This document shows positions 35,818-45,103 of a stretch of DNA of 64,000 nucleotides, in pieces. The notes beneath the pieces were generated by a model. That model saw only the letters and a list, made by a program, of their open reading frames with translations, was not told where the DNA came from and ran no database searches. The DNA lies in contig CM049310.1 of the NCBI GenBank assembly GCA_026874595.1, positions 14,236,058 through 14,300,057 of the forward strand, given 5' to 3'. How positions within the stretch are numbered: the stretch's first letter is position 1; the number at the start of each line of letters is the position of its first letter. A program made the position numbers and the translations under genes. This stretch comes from Sipunculus nudus (taxonomy: Eukaryota; Annelida; Sipuncula; Golfingiida; Sipunculidae).

Positions 35818-37590
35818 CTTTTTCAGCGTCTGTGAAATATCAAATATTATATAACTTATAAAACTAGGTACTACATGTTACACATAAACTAAGTATTTCT
35901 TTTTTTTTTAATCATATCCACTTTCTCCTTAAAAAAGAAACCCTGGTAATGAGTTTGGGCCTGTGCGATCACCCACGCCAATATTTATTATAGAGAACAT
36001 TTAGTTGTGAACCCAGGAAATTGAACAGAAAATAATCCTCTGTTTTTCATTCAGCAATGTTAGATTCTGTGTTATGATAATACCTTGAAATATATAGCGT
36101 TCCATTGTCGGCATCAAGCCAGATTCGATATAGTTTGTCAAAAGCCAATTGTTCATCTTAAGAAAACTAATTTATCATGAAAGACACGGAACCGCATAAA
36201 AAAAGAGAGACGATTATTTGTCAGAGACACAATATGAGAAAAACTGGTTTTCTTTGGTGTAAAAGATATTGTAGACGGGATTTAATAATGTTCGCTTTGC
36301 ATACGCTATACCGAAGGTGAAGAGACTGCGTTTACAATTTCTTTTATCAAGAAGGAATACAGGGAACAGAAACAGGATGGACACCCAAAAATAGAATTTT
36401 CATCTATACAGCGTGCCGCTGCTGACCCATTGTGAGTTACTATTTTAACCTATCTCTGTCACAGACTGATGACCGAGAGATATTTTCGTCTTAGTAGAAT
36501 CATTGCTAAAAAGTTTTTCGGGTTGGTGATGCTGGATGAAAAAAAAAGATTTAAGACAGCCGTCTCACTTTAAGTAAACTTAATGTTGAATTACTGTTTT
36601 TCCAGTCTCTCAAGTAAAAAAAATAAAATATGTTGTATAAAAAGACGTAATACAGCAGGTTACTATCTTGGGTAAAAAATTAAAAAACAATAGTTTTATA
36701 AACATATATTGATTAATCGTGACTTAATAACTGTTGTACCCCTTTTGATTTTAAGATTGATTAAAAATAGTTGATGCTTTGATGTATCCACTATATTAAC
36801 TTCATGATGCAGAGAAAAATTTATATATCATCAGACATATTCCAAACCAAGAAAATCATCCTTATAAAACTGACTCGATAGGATTAAACTCGATGTTTAA
36901 AACTGACTTGCTTTAAAGCTTGACACAAAAATAGGCTTTATTTTGCGTTAAGTTTTCTGTTGACCGCGAGAGAGATTGTTCATAATATTCCCTCTTTCAT
37001 TGACATTTGGTCGGTTAAAGAAATACCTTGTGCAGTTATGAAAGAAAGACGATTAATTCATATCCTGTGAAAGGCTTAAATACTCAGTGGAAAATAACAG
37101 TGATCTTTTCACATAAATGATCTCAATGCTGTGACTACTATTTATTTTTTCCAGTTTTTAATTCTAAGCCTTACCATTTTTAATATGACCCTTGTCACGC
37201 TATGGAATATCATGAACAAAAAGAAATAACAGCGTTTTTTGTTGTTATTCTCATGCATAGTGGGCATGCCGTTAACGACACGTATACTGTTTATTAGATC
37301 ACCTAAGAGTATTCTGACTGTCAAATCGACTGTAGTTTTTGTTAAGCATTTACATATCGTAGATTTGTTATGTATTCCATATGGCAACTAGTTGTCTCGT
37401 AACATATTTTGCTGAAGCATGTTTTCCATAAAAAGGCTTTTTCTGGATAAGCGTATTTGGAAGAAAAACCAACACCAGCTGTCAGTTCCTTACGTCTATG
37501 ACTTTCTTTATATTCAATTAAACCGGTTTCAAAATTAAACTTACAGAGATTACCGGGCAGTAATAACATTAAGTTACACATTTCAACACC

Positions 37591-37841
37591 ATGGCAATAA
37601 TATTAAACGTACTTCAAAGTTCCACATTGAAAGGAAGCTGTCTTTTTTCACGAACGTTCATTACTTCTACACAGTATATCCCGTGTTGTTACCAGCCATT
37701 GAACTGGCAGTCAGCTCAATCTCAACACCTCGTTAACGTCTGCCCGCATGCTCAGTCGTGAAAATCTTCGGTTTCGTCCATTTACTGCGTGCTTTGTATT
37801 CCCTGGCCCTCTAAAGAACTGTTTGAGTCTGTCGTTGTGAA
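37591..37841 (+). repeat. 250-bp duplicated block, copy A
   Basis: Starts CAATAATATTAAACGT and contains CAGCCATTGAACTGGCAGTC, CTCAATCTCAACACCTCGTT and AATCTTCGGTTTCGTCCATT. Copy B at 39518-39767 matches over the full length. In copy A the minus-strand frame that is open in copy B is broken by stops. Confidence 0.85.
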
Positions 37842-38220
37842 TTTTTCACTTTTTTAACCATGCCTCTCCATACCTTGCTGTCCAAAACAGGAGAGGGAAA
37901 CCAAGTTTTTTAAGTACTTGAGTTCTGACGCCGTGTGCATGGAAAACCATGTACATAACGCTGGGTCTTCAGGTATGCTAGTGGTAAAGATTGAATATAT
38001 GTTTGTGAAATTGGTCCCAAGTATCAGAGAATTTGTCTTGCTGATACTCATTGGAGTATAAACGCCAAAAAGGAATTTTCATCCAGCTCACACCCCCCCC
38101 CCAAATATTTTTATATATCATCACGTTCGTTATATTTCCAATTTTCAACATGGTCCTTTTGCTTAATTAGTACAATATTTCCCCATCTTCCTGGCGACAG
38201 TTTCGTAGTATATGTAAACG

Positions 38221-38290
<70 letters not shown>

Positions 38291-38726
38291 CCACACGGAA
38301 AAGCAGGTAAACAAACGGATAGACACATGAAAATGAACTTTTACGCTGGCACTTTATACTGAATCCTTGAAAGAGACACCAAAACCGATGTTTGGCACTG
38401 ACAGCAGAACTATTATTGGATGTCGGGGATCGGTATAACTGGTAAGTGACAATTTTCTAAGCCTTTTAATCATTAATTAAAAATTTCCTGTTAAGGCTGT
38501 ACACATCTTTAAATGTGCGTGTAAAATCAATCCGTCTTCCGCCAGAATAGGTCAAAGGTTAAAGGATCTGCATGCTGCACCTGTGGACGTCTGTACCCGT
38601 CGGTAAATGTGCCAGGCGAAGTCATGCGATGTCAAGTGACTCTCTGTAAATGACCAATTATCACCTGACCTTATAACAACCTGTCTGGTTTATTACGTTT
38701 TATAAGACACAGGAAAAAACAACTTT
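37842..38726. other. No gene seen
   Basis: Holds a C10 run (38093-38102) and an AT tract (38223-38289). Otherwise unremarkable. Confidence 0.4.
38223..38289. repeat. (AT)n microsatellite
   Basis: AT run of about 67 bases with a single TTT interruption. Confidence 0.95.
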
Positions 38727-38902
38727 TTACTGCTCTTCATGGTAAGGCAATATAATATGCGGGCGTGGTAAAAAAAGCGTTATTCCGCTCTTTACTGTGT
38801 GATACACGTCCCCTAAGACATTTTCTCCTATGACAATGTCCTTGGAGTACTTTCTCCTAAATTCTCGGAACAGCTCATGGGGACAGGTATTTTGCGTACA
38901 CA
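38727..38902 (-). CDS. Candidate terminal exon A (unknown protein)
   Basis: On the - strand an acceptor-like ...GCGGAATTTAG precedes TGTGTACGCAAAAT. The frame reads VCTQNTCPHELFREFRR, continues about 40 codons and stops. The sequence at 43570-43754 has the same acceptor position and phase, starts VCTQNDCPHERFRDIRR and also runs to its own stop. The proteins then diverge but keep spaced residues (a G-E/D, V-Y/H, G, P and Y-x-E-E pattern). Indels keep both frames open, which favours paralogous coding exons over a noncoding repeat. I do not recognise the family and find no upstream exons with confidence. It could be a pseudogene or part of an unknown mobile element. Confidence 0.35.
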
Positions 38903-38915
38903 CTAAATTCCGCAT

Positions 38916-39517
38916 ATCACAGGTCGCATGCCTAAATCATGGATATGCCGCTAGTTGATTAATTATTAAATATGGCATTCACGATCCAGTTATTAATTTA
39001 AGATTATCGTTTTCTTAAAATCGTGAAGTTGAGATGACGAGGACGCATGCTAGACTAAAAAGCACTTACCTTAATTGACTTTATACTTCAGCGTTAATCG
39101 AACAAACCTTGATTATTTAAATGTTAAGGTTCAAAAGTAAATGAAAAACGTGAAAAAAAACTAATTGCATTTACTACTTTGAATCAAGCCATGATCGCCC
39201 CTTTCATGACGCATAAACTAACGCTAGAACGTGTACAGTTGACCAACTGTTGACCAAGTTCCGTGGTTCCATATACTTTACACAGAGTTCCTTATGTTAA
39301 AATCAAGAGCAGATAAACGAACATTTTACAGGAATTTATCTAATTTCTCGATTTCCCAATTTCCCTATTGAAGCTTGTTAAGTATAGGCATTACAAACAA
39401 ATTCAAACAAAAATCTAACAAAGCTTTTAAAGAACAATTGGACTTAATGGAGTCCGTAAGATTTTTTTCGATTAAATTAAAGCGTCGTTGTAAAGACCAC
39501 CAGCTTGACTAAAAACA
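38916..39517. other. No gene seen
   Basis: AT-rich between the candidate exon and duplicated block B. Confidence 0.4.
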
Positions 39518-39767
39518 ATGACAATAATATTAAACGTTCTCCAAAGTCCCCCATTGAAAGGAAGCTGTCTTTGTTCTGGAACGTTCGTTACGGCTACACA
39601 GAGTAGCCCGAGTTGTTGCCAGCCATTGAACTGGCAGTCTGCTCAATCTCAACACCTCGTTACGCCTGCTCGGTCGCTGAGTCGTGAAAATCTTCGGTTT
39701 CGTCCATTTACTGCGCGCTTTGTATTCCCTGGCCCTCTCAACTACTGTTTGAGATCGTCGCTGTGAT
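39518..39767 (+). repeat. 250-bp duplicated block, copy B
   Basis: Direct copy of 37591-37841, about 1.93 kb downstream. A 118-codon minus-strand ORF (39530-39886) covers it, but copy A has stops in the same frame, so the ORF is probably incidental. Confidence 0.85.
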
Positions 39768-40504
39768 TTGTTCACAAGACGGATACTGTACGGAAGTTTA
39801 TCTGAAATCACAATTTCCCTAAGGTCCGTCAAAATTTTATTACATCTCTTATGGTAGGCAAACCAATAAAAAAGCAACAACAACAAGACCTATCAAGAGA
39901 GGTGTTGGAGAATATTCGATGCTTGAAAGGGTTACGATGAATCGCATGAATTTAACAATAACATTAATGCGTCGCTGATTACACAAGCCACTTTACTAAA
40001 TCAGTGTCTGGGATCATGGTGTAGTTGTGTGTCAGTGGTGGCTGTTAGCGGAGATTTACTTCACATCATAATTGTTGTTTGGTCATAAATGATACAGTTC
40101 CTAGCGCATACATGTGTTTGTTGCCGTAACTGGCAGATATACATCTCCCTTTTATTTCGTGAATGAACTCGAAGGATCTGCCAACACAGAAATGCCAACA
40201 GAGAAAATGAGTCTTGATTAACCTTTACTGGATTTGCCAGTTCTGGTCAGAATTAACAAGTTTATATAGTTTATACAGCATGTACAAATATTGAGTGAAT
40301 GCCTGAATATCGGAATGAGTAAGTTATATATTGACAGGCTGTTGTACTTCACCAGATGTTTTATATGATAATTAGGAATACAAGGGATGCGACTGATGTG
40401 GAAAGGCTTCTCATTAAGCCTGATTTTATGCCATTCCATATAAATATACCGCGAAATGGAACACATTTTCGACACACGTATTATTTGGCAAATTCAAGCC
40501 TTTG
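39768..40504. other. No gene seen
   Basis: AT-rich, between the duplicated block and the hairpin element. Confidence 0.4.
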
Positions 40505-40598
40505 TACGGTGGCTGGCTTAGGACATAGGGAAAAAAAAAATTAATCTCGAGATCTCAAGATAAATATTTTTTTTCTGTGTCCTAAATCAGCCACCGTA
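40505..40598. mobile_element. 94-bp hairpin MITE
   Basis: Left arm TACGGTGGCTGGCTTAGGAC, right arm its near-exact inverse (GTCCTAAATCAGCCACCGTA). Between them lie an A-run, an ATCTCGAGATCT core and a T-run, so nearly the whole element is one hairpin. CCTTTG flanks both ends, consistent with a 6-bp target duplication, although exact limits can slide by one base. No coding capacity. Confidence 0.75.
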
Positions 40599-40913
40599 CC
40601 TTTGGAATCCAGTGAAAACATTTATAAATATTTTCGATTATTCATGTTTGTAAAGACTATAATTGGCACTACAGTGATTTGAATAGGTGCGGAGTTAAAT
40701 GTCACAGTTGCGATTACAAAACATGGAGAAGCGAGGCCATGAAACTGAGAATGGCAGATTGCGAGGCCTGGCACACATTTAAACTCACCTAAGACAAGTG
40801 ACTTGTGTTGGAGAGATAATTATCACACAAATTCTTAATACATAATTGTATTCATTTAACAAAATAGCAATACCTGATGTTAAAAATAAAGCATTACATC
40901 TATTTGCTTATAT

Positions 40914-41067
40914 TGTTACGAAGACAAATAAATGAGGGGAAAATCCTGGGCCGATCCGGGAGTCGAACCCAATGGTGGCGTACAAGTCCGGCGTACCATC
41001 CGCTTCGCTAGCAAAGCAAGCTTCACCAGCGAGACAGTTCAATCCGCTTTTATGTCACCCCGCAACA
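40914..41067 (-). repeat. TRIM LTR 1 (154 bp)
   Basis: First A segment. Its - strand contains TAGCGAAGCGG, a match to the Pol III A box, and GGGTTCGACTCCC, a perfect B box, about 40 bases apart as in a tRNA. Confidence 0.7.
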
Positions 41068-41186
41068 CACCCCCTCTTAAGAGCGTTCTGCTATCAGAAC
41101 AAGACTAATTATCCCAGGGGTCACACTTTGGTGAGCTTATTCCCTGGGCCACAAAGTTAATCGTCTCGTTAGACGAGCCCCCATTT
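41068..41186 (-). other. TRIM internal segment 1
   Basis: 119 bp; - strand primer-binding-like TGGGGGCTCGTC at one end and AAGAGGGGGTG purine tract at the other. No coding capacity. GTTCTGATAGCAGAAC near its middle is a small palindrome. Confidence 0.65.
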
Positions 41187-41318
41187 TGTTACGAAGACAA
41201 ATTGTTGAGGGGAAAAATCCTGGGCCGATCCCGGAGTCGAATCCAGGTCGGTGGCGTACAAGTCCGGCGTCCCAACCGCTTCGCTAGAAAAGTCCGGCTT
41301 TTATGTCACCCCGTAACA
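41187..41318 (-). repeat. TRIM LTR 2 (132 bp, internally deleted)
   Basis: Middle A segment. It lacks about 25 bases between the A box and the CACCCCGTAACA end that LTRs 1 and 3 keep. The B box is retained as GATTCGACTCC. Confidence 0.7.
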
Positions 41319-41440
41319 TCCCCCCCCCCCTCAAGAGCGTTCTGCTATCAGAACAAGACTTATTATCCCAGGGGTCACACTTTGGTGAGCTTATTCCCTG
41401 GGCCACAAAGTTGACCGTCACGTTAGACGAGCCCCCATTT
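41319..41440 (-). other. TRIM internal segment 2
   Basis: 122 bp, nearly the same as internal segment 1. Its purine tract has grown to 11 G (C-run at 41320-41330 on the + strand). Confidence 0.65.
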
Positions 41441-41597
41441 TGTTGCGAAGACAAATACATGATGGGAAAATCCTGGGCCGATCCGGGAGTCGAACTCAGG
41501 TCGGTGGCGTACAAGTCCGGCGTACCAACCGCTTCGCTAGCAAAGCAAGCTTCAACAGCGAGATAGTTTAGTCCCCTTTTTATGTCACCCCGTAACA
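41441..41597 (-). repeat. TRIM LTR 3 (157 bp)
   Basis: Third A segment, and the 5' LTR in the - direction. Retains the A box (TAGCGAAGCGG) and B box (GAGTTCGACTCCC). The acceptor and anticodon stems of the tRNA-like part do not pair well, so it is tRNA-like, not a tRNA gene. Confidence 0.7.
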
Positions 41598-42033
41598 ATA
41601 TTAAGATCAAAATTAAGCATTACATCTTTCTCTCAACCATGATTTTCAATATGGAACACACACATATACATAATAAATATAATGTATAATATATCTAATA
41701 TAAAATAATATATGGCATTAATCTAGCGCCATACCTGAATACAATAGCTCCTTTATAATAAAATCTGCATTAATGTAGGTATATACAAAAAATCTCTTTG
41801 TGTCAAAGTCGAAGGGACATGTGAATTTACTTCGGCACAACTGGAGTTCGAGACAACCGATATTCAATATATTCAACCTTCTTCAGCCTTAATTGATTAT
41901 TTTCGATAAATACAGCACATGTATAGGGCCTATATTATATATTTCTAACAAATGTTTGCGTGAAATTACAACACAATTATATAATAAATTCATTTTATTC
42001 ATTAATAACAAAAAGGCACATAGGTAAAAAAAA
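41598..42033. other. No gene seen
   Basis: AT-rich spacer after the TRIM-like array. Confidence 0.4.
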
Positions 42034-42290
42034 GGTAAAGTCTGCTGGGCTTTTACACCCAAGCCTAATGGCTCATCAGGCCGGAGCTTATCCCGGTTTC
42101 GGTAGCGTGAAGCGACTTGAGAGATAAACTCCTCCTGGATGGGACGCTAGTCCATCGCAGGTTACCTTCCAAGTATTTACTGGTACCCATTTCTACTGCT
42201 GGGTGGACAGAGGCACACTTGCGGTTGGAACCTTGCGGCACATAAGTACCGCCAAAATAGGATTAGGTAAATGTCGGCGAGAGAAGAAAG
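42034..42290 (+). mobile_element. SINE-like repeat with a conserved-looking core
   Basis: Contains GGCTCATCAGGCCGGAGC, TGGATGGGACGCTAGTCCAT, CGCAGGTTACC, CTGGTACCCATTTCTACTGC and TGGGTGGACAGAGGCACA. From memory, near-identical wording occurs in interspersed repeats of many molluscs, cnidarians and other animals, often as the central part of SINEs. I see no clear A/B-box head, so the 5' end may be truncated. Boundaries are approximate. Confidence 0.6.
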
Positions 42291-42350
42291 GCATGATGAT
42301 GAGTGACTAATTGGCCAAATAGATAAACAACGGACCAGATGTGTAAATCA

Positions 42351-42622
42351 TCGCGCTCGATGAGTAAATCCTTGCCGGTATTGATTATGAAACTGGTCAT
42401 CACTCCCGTAGGTATGATTGATGGACCGTGTACAACTGTTATCCAAGCATTAAAGCGGCATGACCTCGAGTCGAGCGACAGGGCTATCGCTCTTGATTAG
42501 TAAGAGCCTCGCCTGTATTAATTACGTATAACTGAACGGGTCACCACGGCTGTCACGATTGAAGGGCCGTACACAATTGTTCCCCAAGCATTCAGGCGAC
42601 ATGACTTCGAGGAGTCAAGCGA
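42351..42622 (+). repeat. Diverged tandem duplication, two units of about 137 bp
   Basis: Unit 1 (42351-42480) and unit 2 (42486-42622) share TCGC(G)CT-GAT-AGTAA, GCC-GTATTRATTA, GTACACAATTGTTCCCCAAG-type words, CATTMARGCGRCATGAC and a GAG-TCRAGCGA end. Confidence 0.75.
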
Positions 42623-42650
42623 ACAAAATACTAGCTGAGACCATAAAAAT

Positions 42651-42803
42651 ACGTCGACACATCAGGTTTTTCGACACATCCGAGTTCGACACAAAAGGAG
42701 TTATATTAGTAAGGTTTTTGCTGTTTTTTCCCCAGGAATTCCACATTCGACTTCGACACAAGCCCGCTTTACCGAATTCGACACCACGAGGTTTCACTGT
42801 AAC
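42651..42803 (+). repeat. TTCGACAC-rich repeat end
   Basis: Five TCGACAC words in 135 bases, ending GAGGTTTCACTGTAAC, a phrase common at the ends of degenerate invertebrate repeats. A 60-codon minus-strand ORF and an 88-codon plus-strand ORF are by-products. Confidence 0.55.
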
Positions 42804-43569
42804 ATTAAAATCATCAGTAACTTAACATTTCAAAGACTTTTAGAAATAACTATGAAAGTCATTACAAACAATAACCTCTCTGAAAGACATGTTTTTGTTT
42901 TTAGATTCCTTTGAAATATATTTGATATCTGTCTGTGTCCTTGTAATCTGAAGCTAATTCTTAAAAAAACATCAATCCTTGTATTTTATTTTGAACTACG
43001 AAGGTAAAACTAAACATTGAATGTAAATATGTTGCAGCAGCGTCTAAGTTTAGCATAAAACGTAAACCTGGTGACAGCACGTGGATTATCTGAAAAAAAA
43101 ACCCACACAATTTAATACTCCTGCCTTTTTTTTACGTGTAAACAGTGCAAACAAACCTTTGTGTATGTATTGCTAAGAAATTCCGGATAACAGAATTATG
43201 AAAACTCAGAAGTCATTGTAATAGTAATCATATCCATATCTCACTTCGATTACTTGAGCAATGTTCCTCGGTAAACGAAACGGCAACCCAGTTAAAAAAA
43301 AACAGTTTCTTTGAGTAAATCCTTGGCCTCAAAAAGTTGGAAAGAGTTGTTAATAACATTAGTGTTCTGGTGTATTATATAAAGGGATGGTATAACATAT
43401 CCGTGTGCTCCATCAGGGCAGGAAATACTGCCGTTTCTTCCTTCGCGCATATTGCAAAGGATACAGAACAATTTATACACTTAAATATCACGAAAATAGT
43501 TCCTGGGTATTAATATCACATTGTACCAGACCACAAAAATTGGAATAATACCAAGATAAAATATCAGGT
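42804..43569. other. No gene seen
   Basis: AT-rich between the TTCGACAC repeat and candidate exon B. Confidence 0.4.
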
Positions 43570-43754
43570 TTAATCGTAAGCCTGGTATAAGTCTTCCTCA
43601 TAAAACATGGTATTTGCTGGAGGTCTTTTTTTCCATCGACCACGGTTCATGATGTCATGAACTCGACAGCAGATCGCCCTTAAGAAATCCCCGATAAATT
43701 TATTTCTCCTAATGTCTCGGAACCGCTCATGGGGGCAGTCATTTTGCGTACACA
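43570..43754 (-). CDS. Candidate terminal exon B (unknown protein)
   Basis: On the - strand an acceptor-like TTAATATTTTAG precedes TGTGTACGCAAAATGAC. The frame reads VCTQNDCPHERFRDIRRNKF, later RAICCRVHDIMNRGRWKKRP, and ends YEEDLYQAYD before a TAA. It has four cysteines and a basic middle. The first 49 bases differ from exon A (38854-38902) at six positions, and the splice phase is the same. The family is not recognised; a secreted or regulatory peptide tail is one guess, but there is no signal peptide here to show it. Upstream exons, if any, would lie at higher coordinates. Confidence 0.35.
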
Positions 43755-43951
43755 CTAAAATATTAATCGTTCTTCATTTTGAAATTCACTCAAACAAGGG
43801 CATCTTTAATATTGTCGGTATGTTTAATATTTCCCTCTCAGTCATGTTTCCAGATAAAAGCATCATGATTAATATTAATACGTATTTATCAAAGGTATTT
43901 TTTATTTCGGGAATCGGCCAGTGAAGAATCTACTGTTGATCCAGCATCTGA

Positions 43952-44054
43952 TCCGGATTCAGGAGTGTCATCAAGGACTCTTCACAAATGTAAAGTCATT
44001 TATGCACGAATGAACCTGGAAATATGGGCAGGATGAGTGAATGCCAACACGGTC
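43952..44054 (-). repeat. Dispersed 100-bp repeat, copy 2
   Basis: Reverse-complement match to 13199-13299, including TCCGGATTCAGGA at one end and GCCAACACGG at the other. On the - strand TTTCCAG precedes GTTCATTCGTGCATAAATG. Confidence 0.75.
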
Positions 44055-44468
44055 AAGCCTCGTGCGCCACGCATGCCTGCCCGCCTGTTCAGGTCACGGT
44101 CGAGCATCCATAACTTCGGAGTAAGGGTTCCCAGTAGTTCTCTGCATAACAGCTTGTGCACACAGGCAATTTCAAGGTATGAACATCAGTACCAGGATTT
44201 CAATGTACGCAGAACGATTTTTTTTCTAAACAGGCGCTCTCAGTTCTAAGGTGAGGGGCCGTTTGCCCAGGGTACCTCACATTTGGCCTCTCACACAGAG
44301 CCAGCAGTTAAAGCAGTTTTCAAAAAAGACAATACATCCCCGGTGCCGCCAGGAGTTCATCCCCGTTTGTACTGGTGTGTTTCTTCACAACATTAACTTC
44401 TGAAGTCCATTTCAGGGATCGGCAATGAAAAAGCGTTTATATTTTGGTGTCATAATATTTATTAATTG
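44055..44468. other. Spacer between two dispersed-repeat copies
   Basis: Higher GC than average and only short ORFs. I see no feature I can name. Confidence 0.35.
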
Positions 44469-44558
44469 ATGTCATCAAGGCATATTCACAAATGTATAGT
44501 CACTTATGCACTCATGAACCTGGAAATACGAGCCGGATAAGAGAACGCAAACACGGGT
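44469..44558 (-). repeat. Dispersed 100-bp repeat, copy 3
   Basis: Same orientation as copy 2 and 517 bases away. It reads TTTCCAGGTTCATGAGTGC on the - strand. The CCTGAATCCGGA end is absent. Confidence 0.7.
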
Positions 44559-44607
44559 TAGGGAGGGACCCCCATCCACTGAAAACATGAACTCAATCTG
44601 ATGATGC

Positions 44608-44740
44608 ACTCTTTGAGTAGTTTGATGCACTCTGAGTAGTTTTACAGGGAAAGCTACACAGCTTGAGCAGTTTCGTACTTCAAAAGTCACCAATGTGAGC
44701 AGTTTGCTGCAAATTAGCTTATGGGCTTGAGAGTAAGAGT
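44608..44740 (+). repeat. GAGYAGTTT iterated motif
   Basis: GAGTAGTTT or GAGCAGTTT occurs five times in about 130 bases (TTTGAGTAGTTTGATGCACT twice in variant form, then TTGAGCAGTTT, TGTGAGCAGTTT, AGAGTAGTTT). Confidence 0.6.
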
Positions 44741-45103
44741 AGTTTAACAGGGTTTCCTATACTCAGACTGAGAACTTTCAAGGAGTTATAACCCACTCAT
44801 ACTGAGCATTTTTATTTTATTATAATGGAAGGCGCTGTATACTGGACAGGTTTTTACATCCGCCAAGGTTATATTTTTACTCATGCTTGTTAATCTGTCA
44901 GCTACTAAGCCTAAGCTGGAACACGATAACCAATCTCTAGTTAGATACTATAATACTCCGGGGGCCGCTCTCTGTAAAATGAATTGTATTTGTAAAATTA
45001 CATAACGAAATAATACTGAGGGAACTAGGTTTATTTTAAATAATTACCCACGCATAATTTCTGAATCTTGTAACATATATAATTATAAGTATTAAGAGTA
45101 AAT
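44741..45103. other. No gene seen
   Basis: AT-rich, between the iterated motif and SINE copy 3. Confidence 0.4.

Larger units (their letters stand above)
34138..37590. other. No gene supported
   Basis: AT-rich. Contains an AATCA-rich palindromic cluster (34759-34833), a degenerate CAGTGGCGTCAATTTTT...GGGGGG repeat end (35706-35738) and a TG/TA microsatellite (35744-35817). No supportable coding region. Confidence 0.4.
40914..41597 (-). mobile_element. Compound TRIM-like retrotransposon with tRNA-like LTRs
   Basis: Three copies of a 132-157-bp segment (A) alternate with two copies of a 119-122-bp segment (B): A-B-A-B-A. Each A starts TGTTRCGAAGACAAAT and ends CCCCGYAACA on the + strand, so it has TG...CA ends like an LTR. 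Read on the - strand, B begins AAATGGGGGCTCGTC right after an LTR; TGGGGGCTCGTC matches the first 12 bases of the standard proline-tRNA primer-binding site. B ends in a purine tract (AAGAGGGGGTG or GAGGGGGGGGGGGA) right before the next LTR. This is the layout of a terminal-repeat retrotransposon in miniature. ATAT flanks both outer ends, a possible 4-bp target duplication. No gag or pol. ORFs across it are by-products. Confidence 0.75.

Noticed and set aside
36460-36490. Hammerhead ribozyme core (CTGATGA)
   Set aside because: No GAAA-containing partner and no closing stems.
39530-39886. 118-codon - strand ORF
   Set aside because: Covers a duplicated block whose other copy has stops in the same frame.
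40950-41030. True tRNA gene in the TRIM LTR
   Set aside because: A and B boxes match, but the acceptor and anticodon stems do not pair well and the module is repeated inside LTRs.
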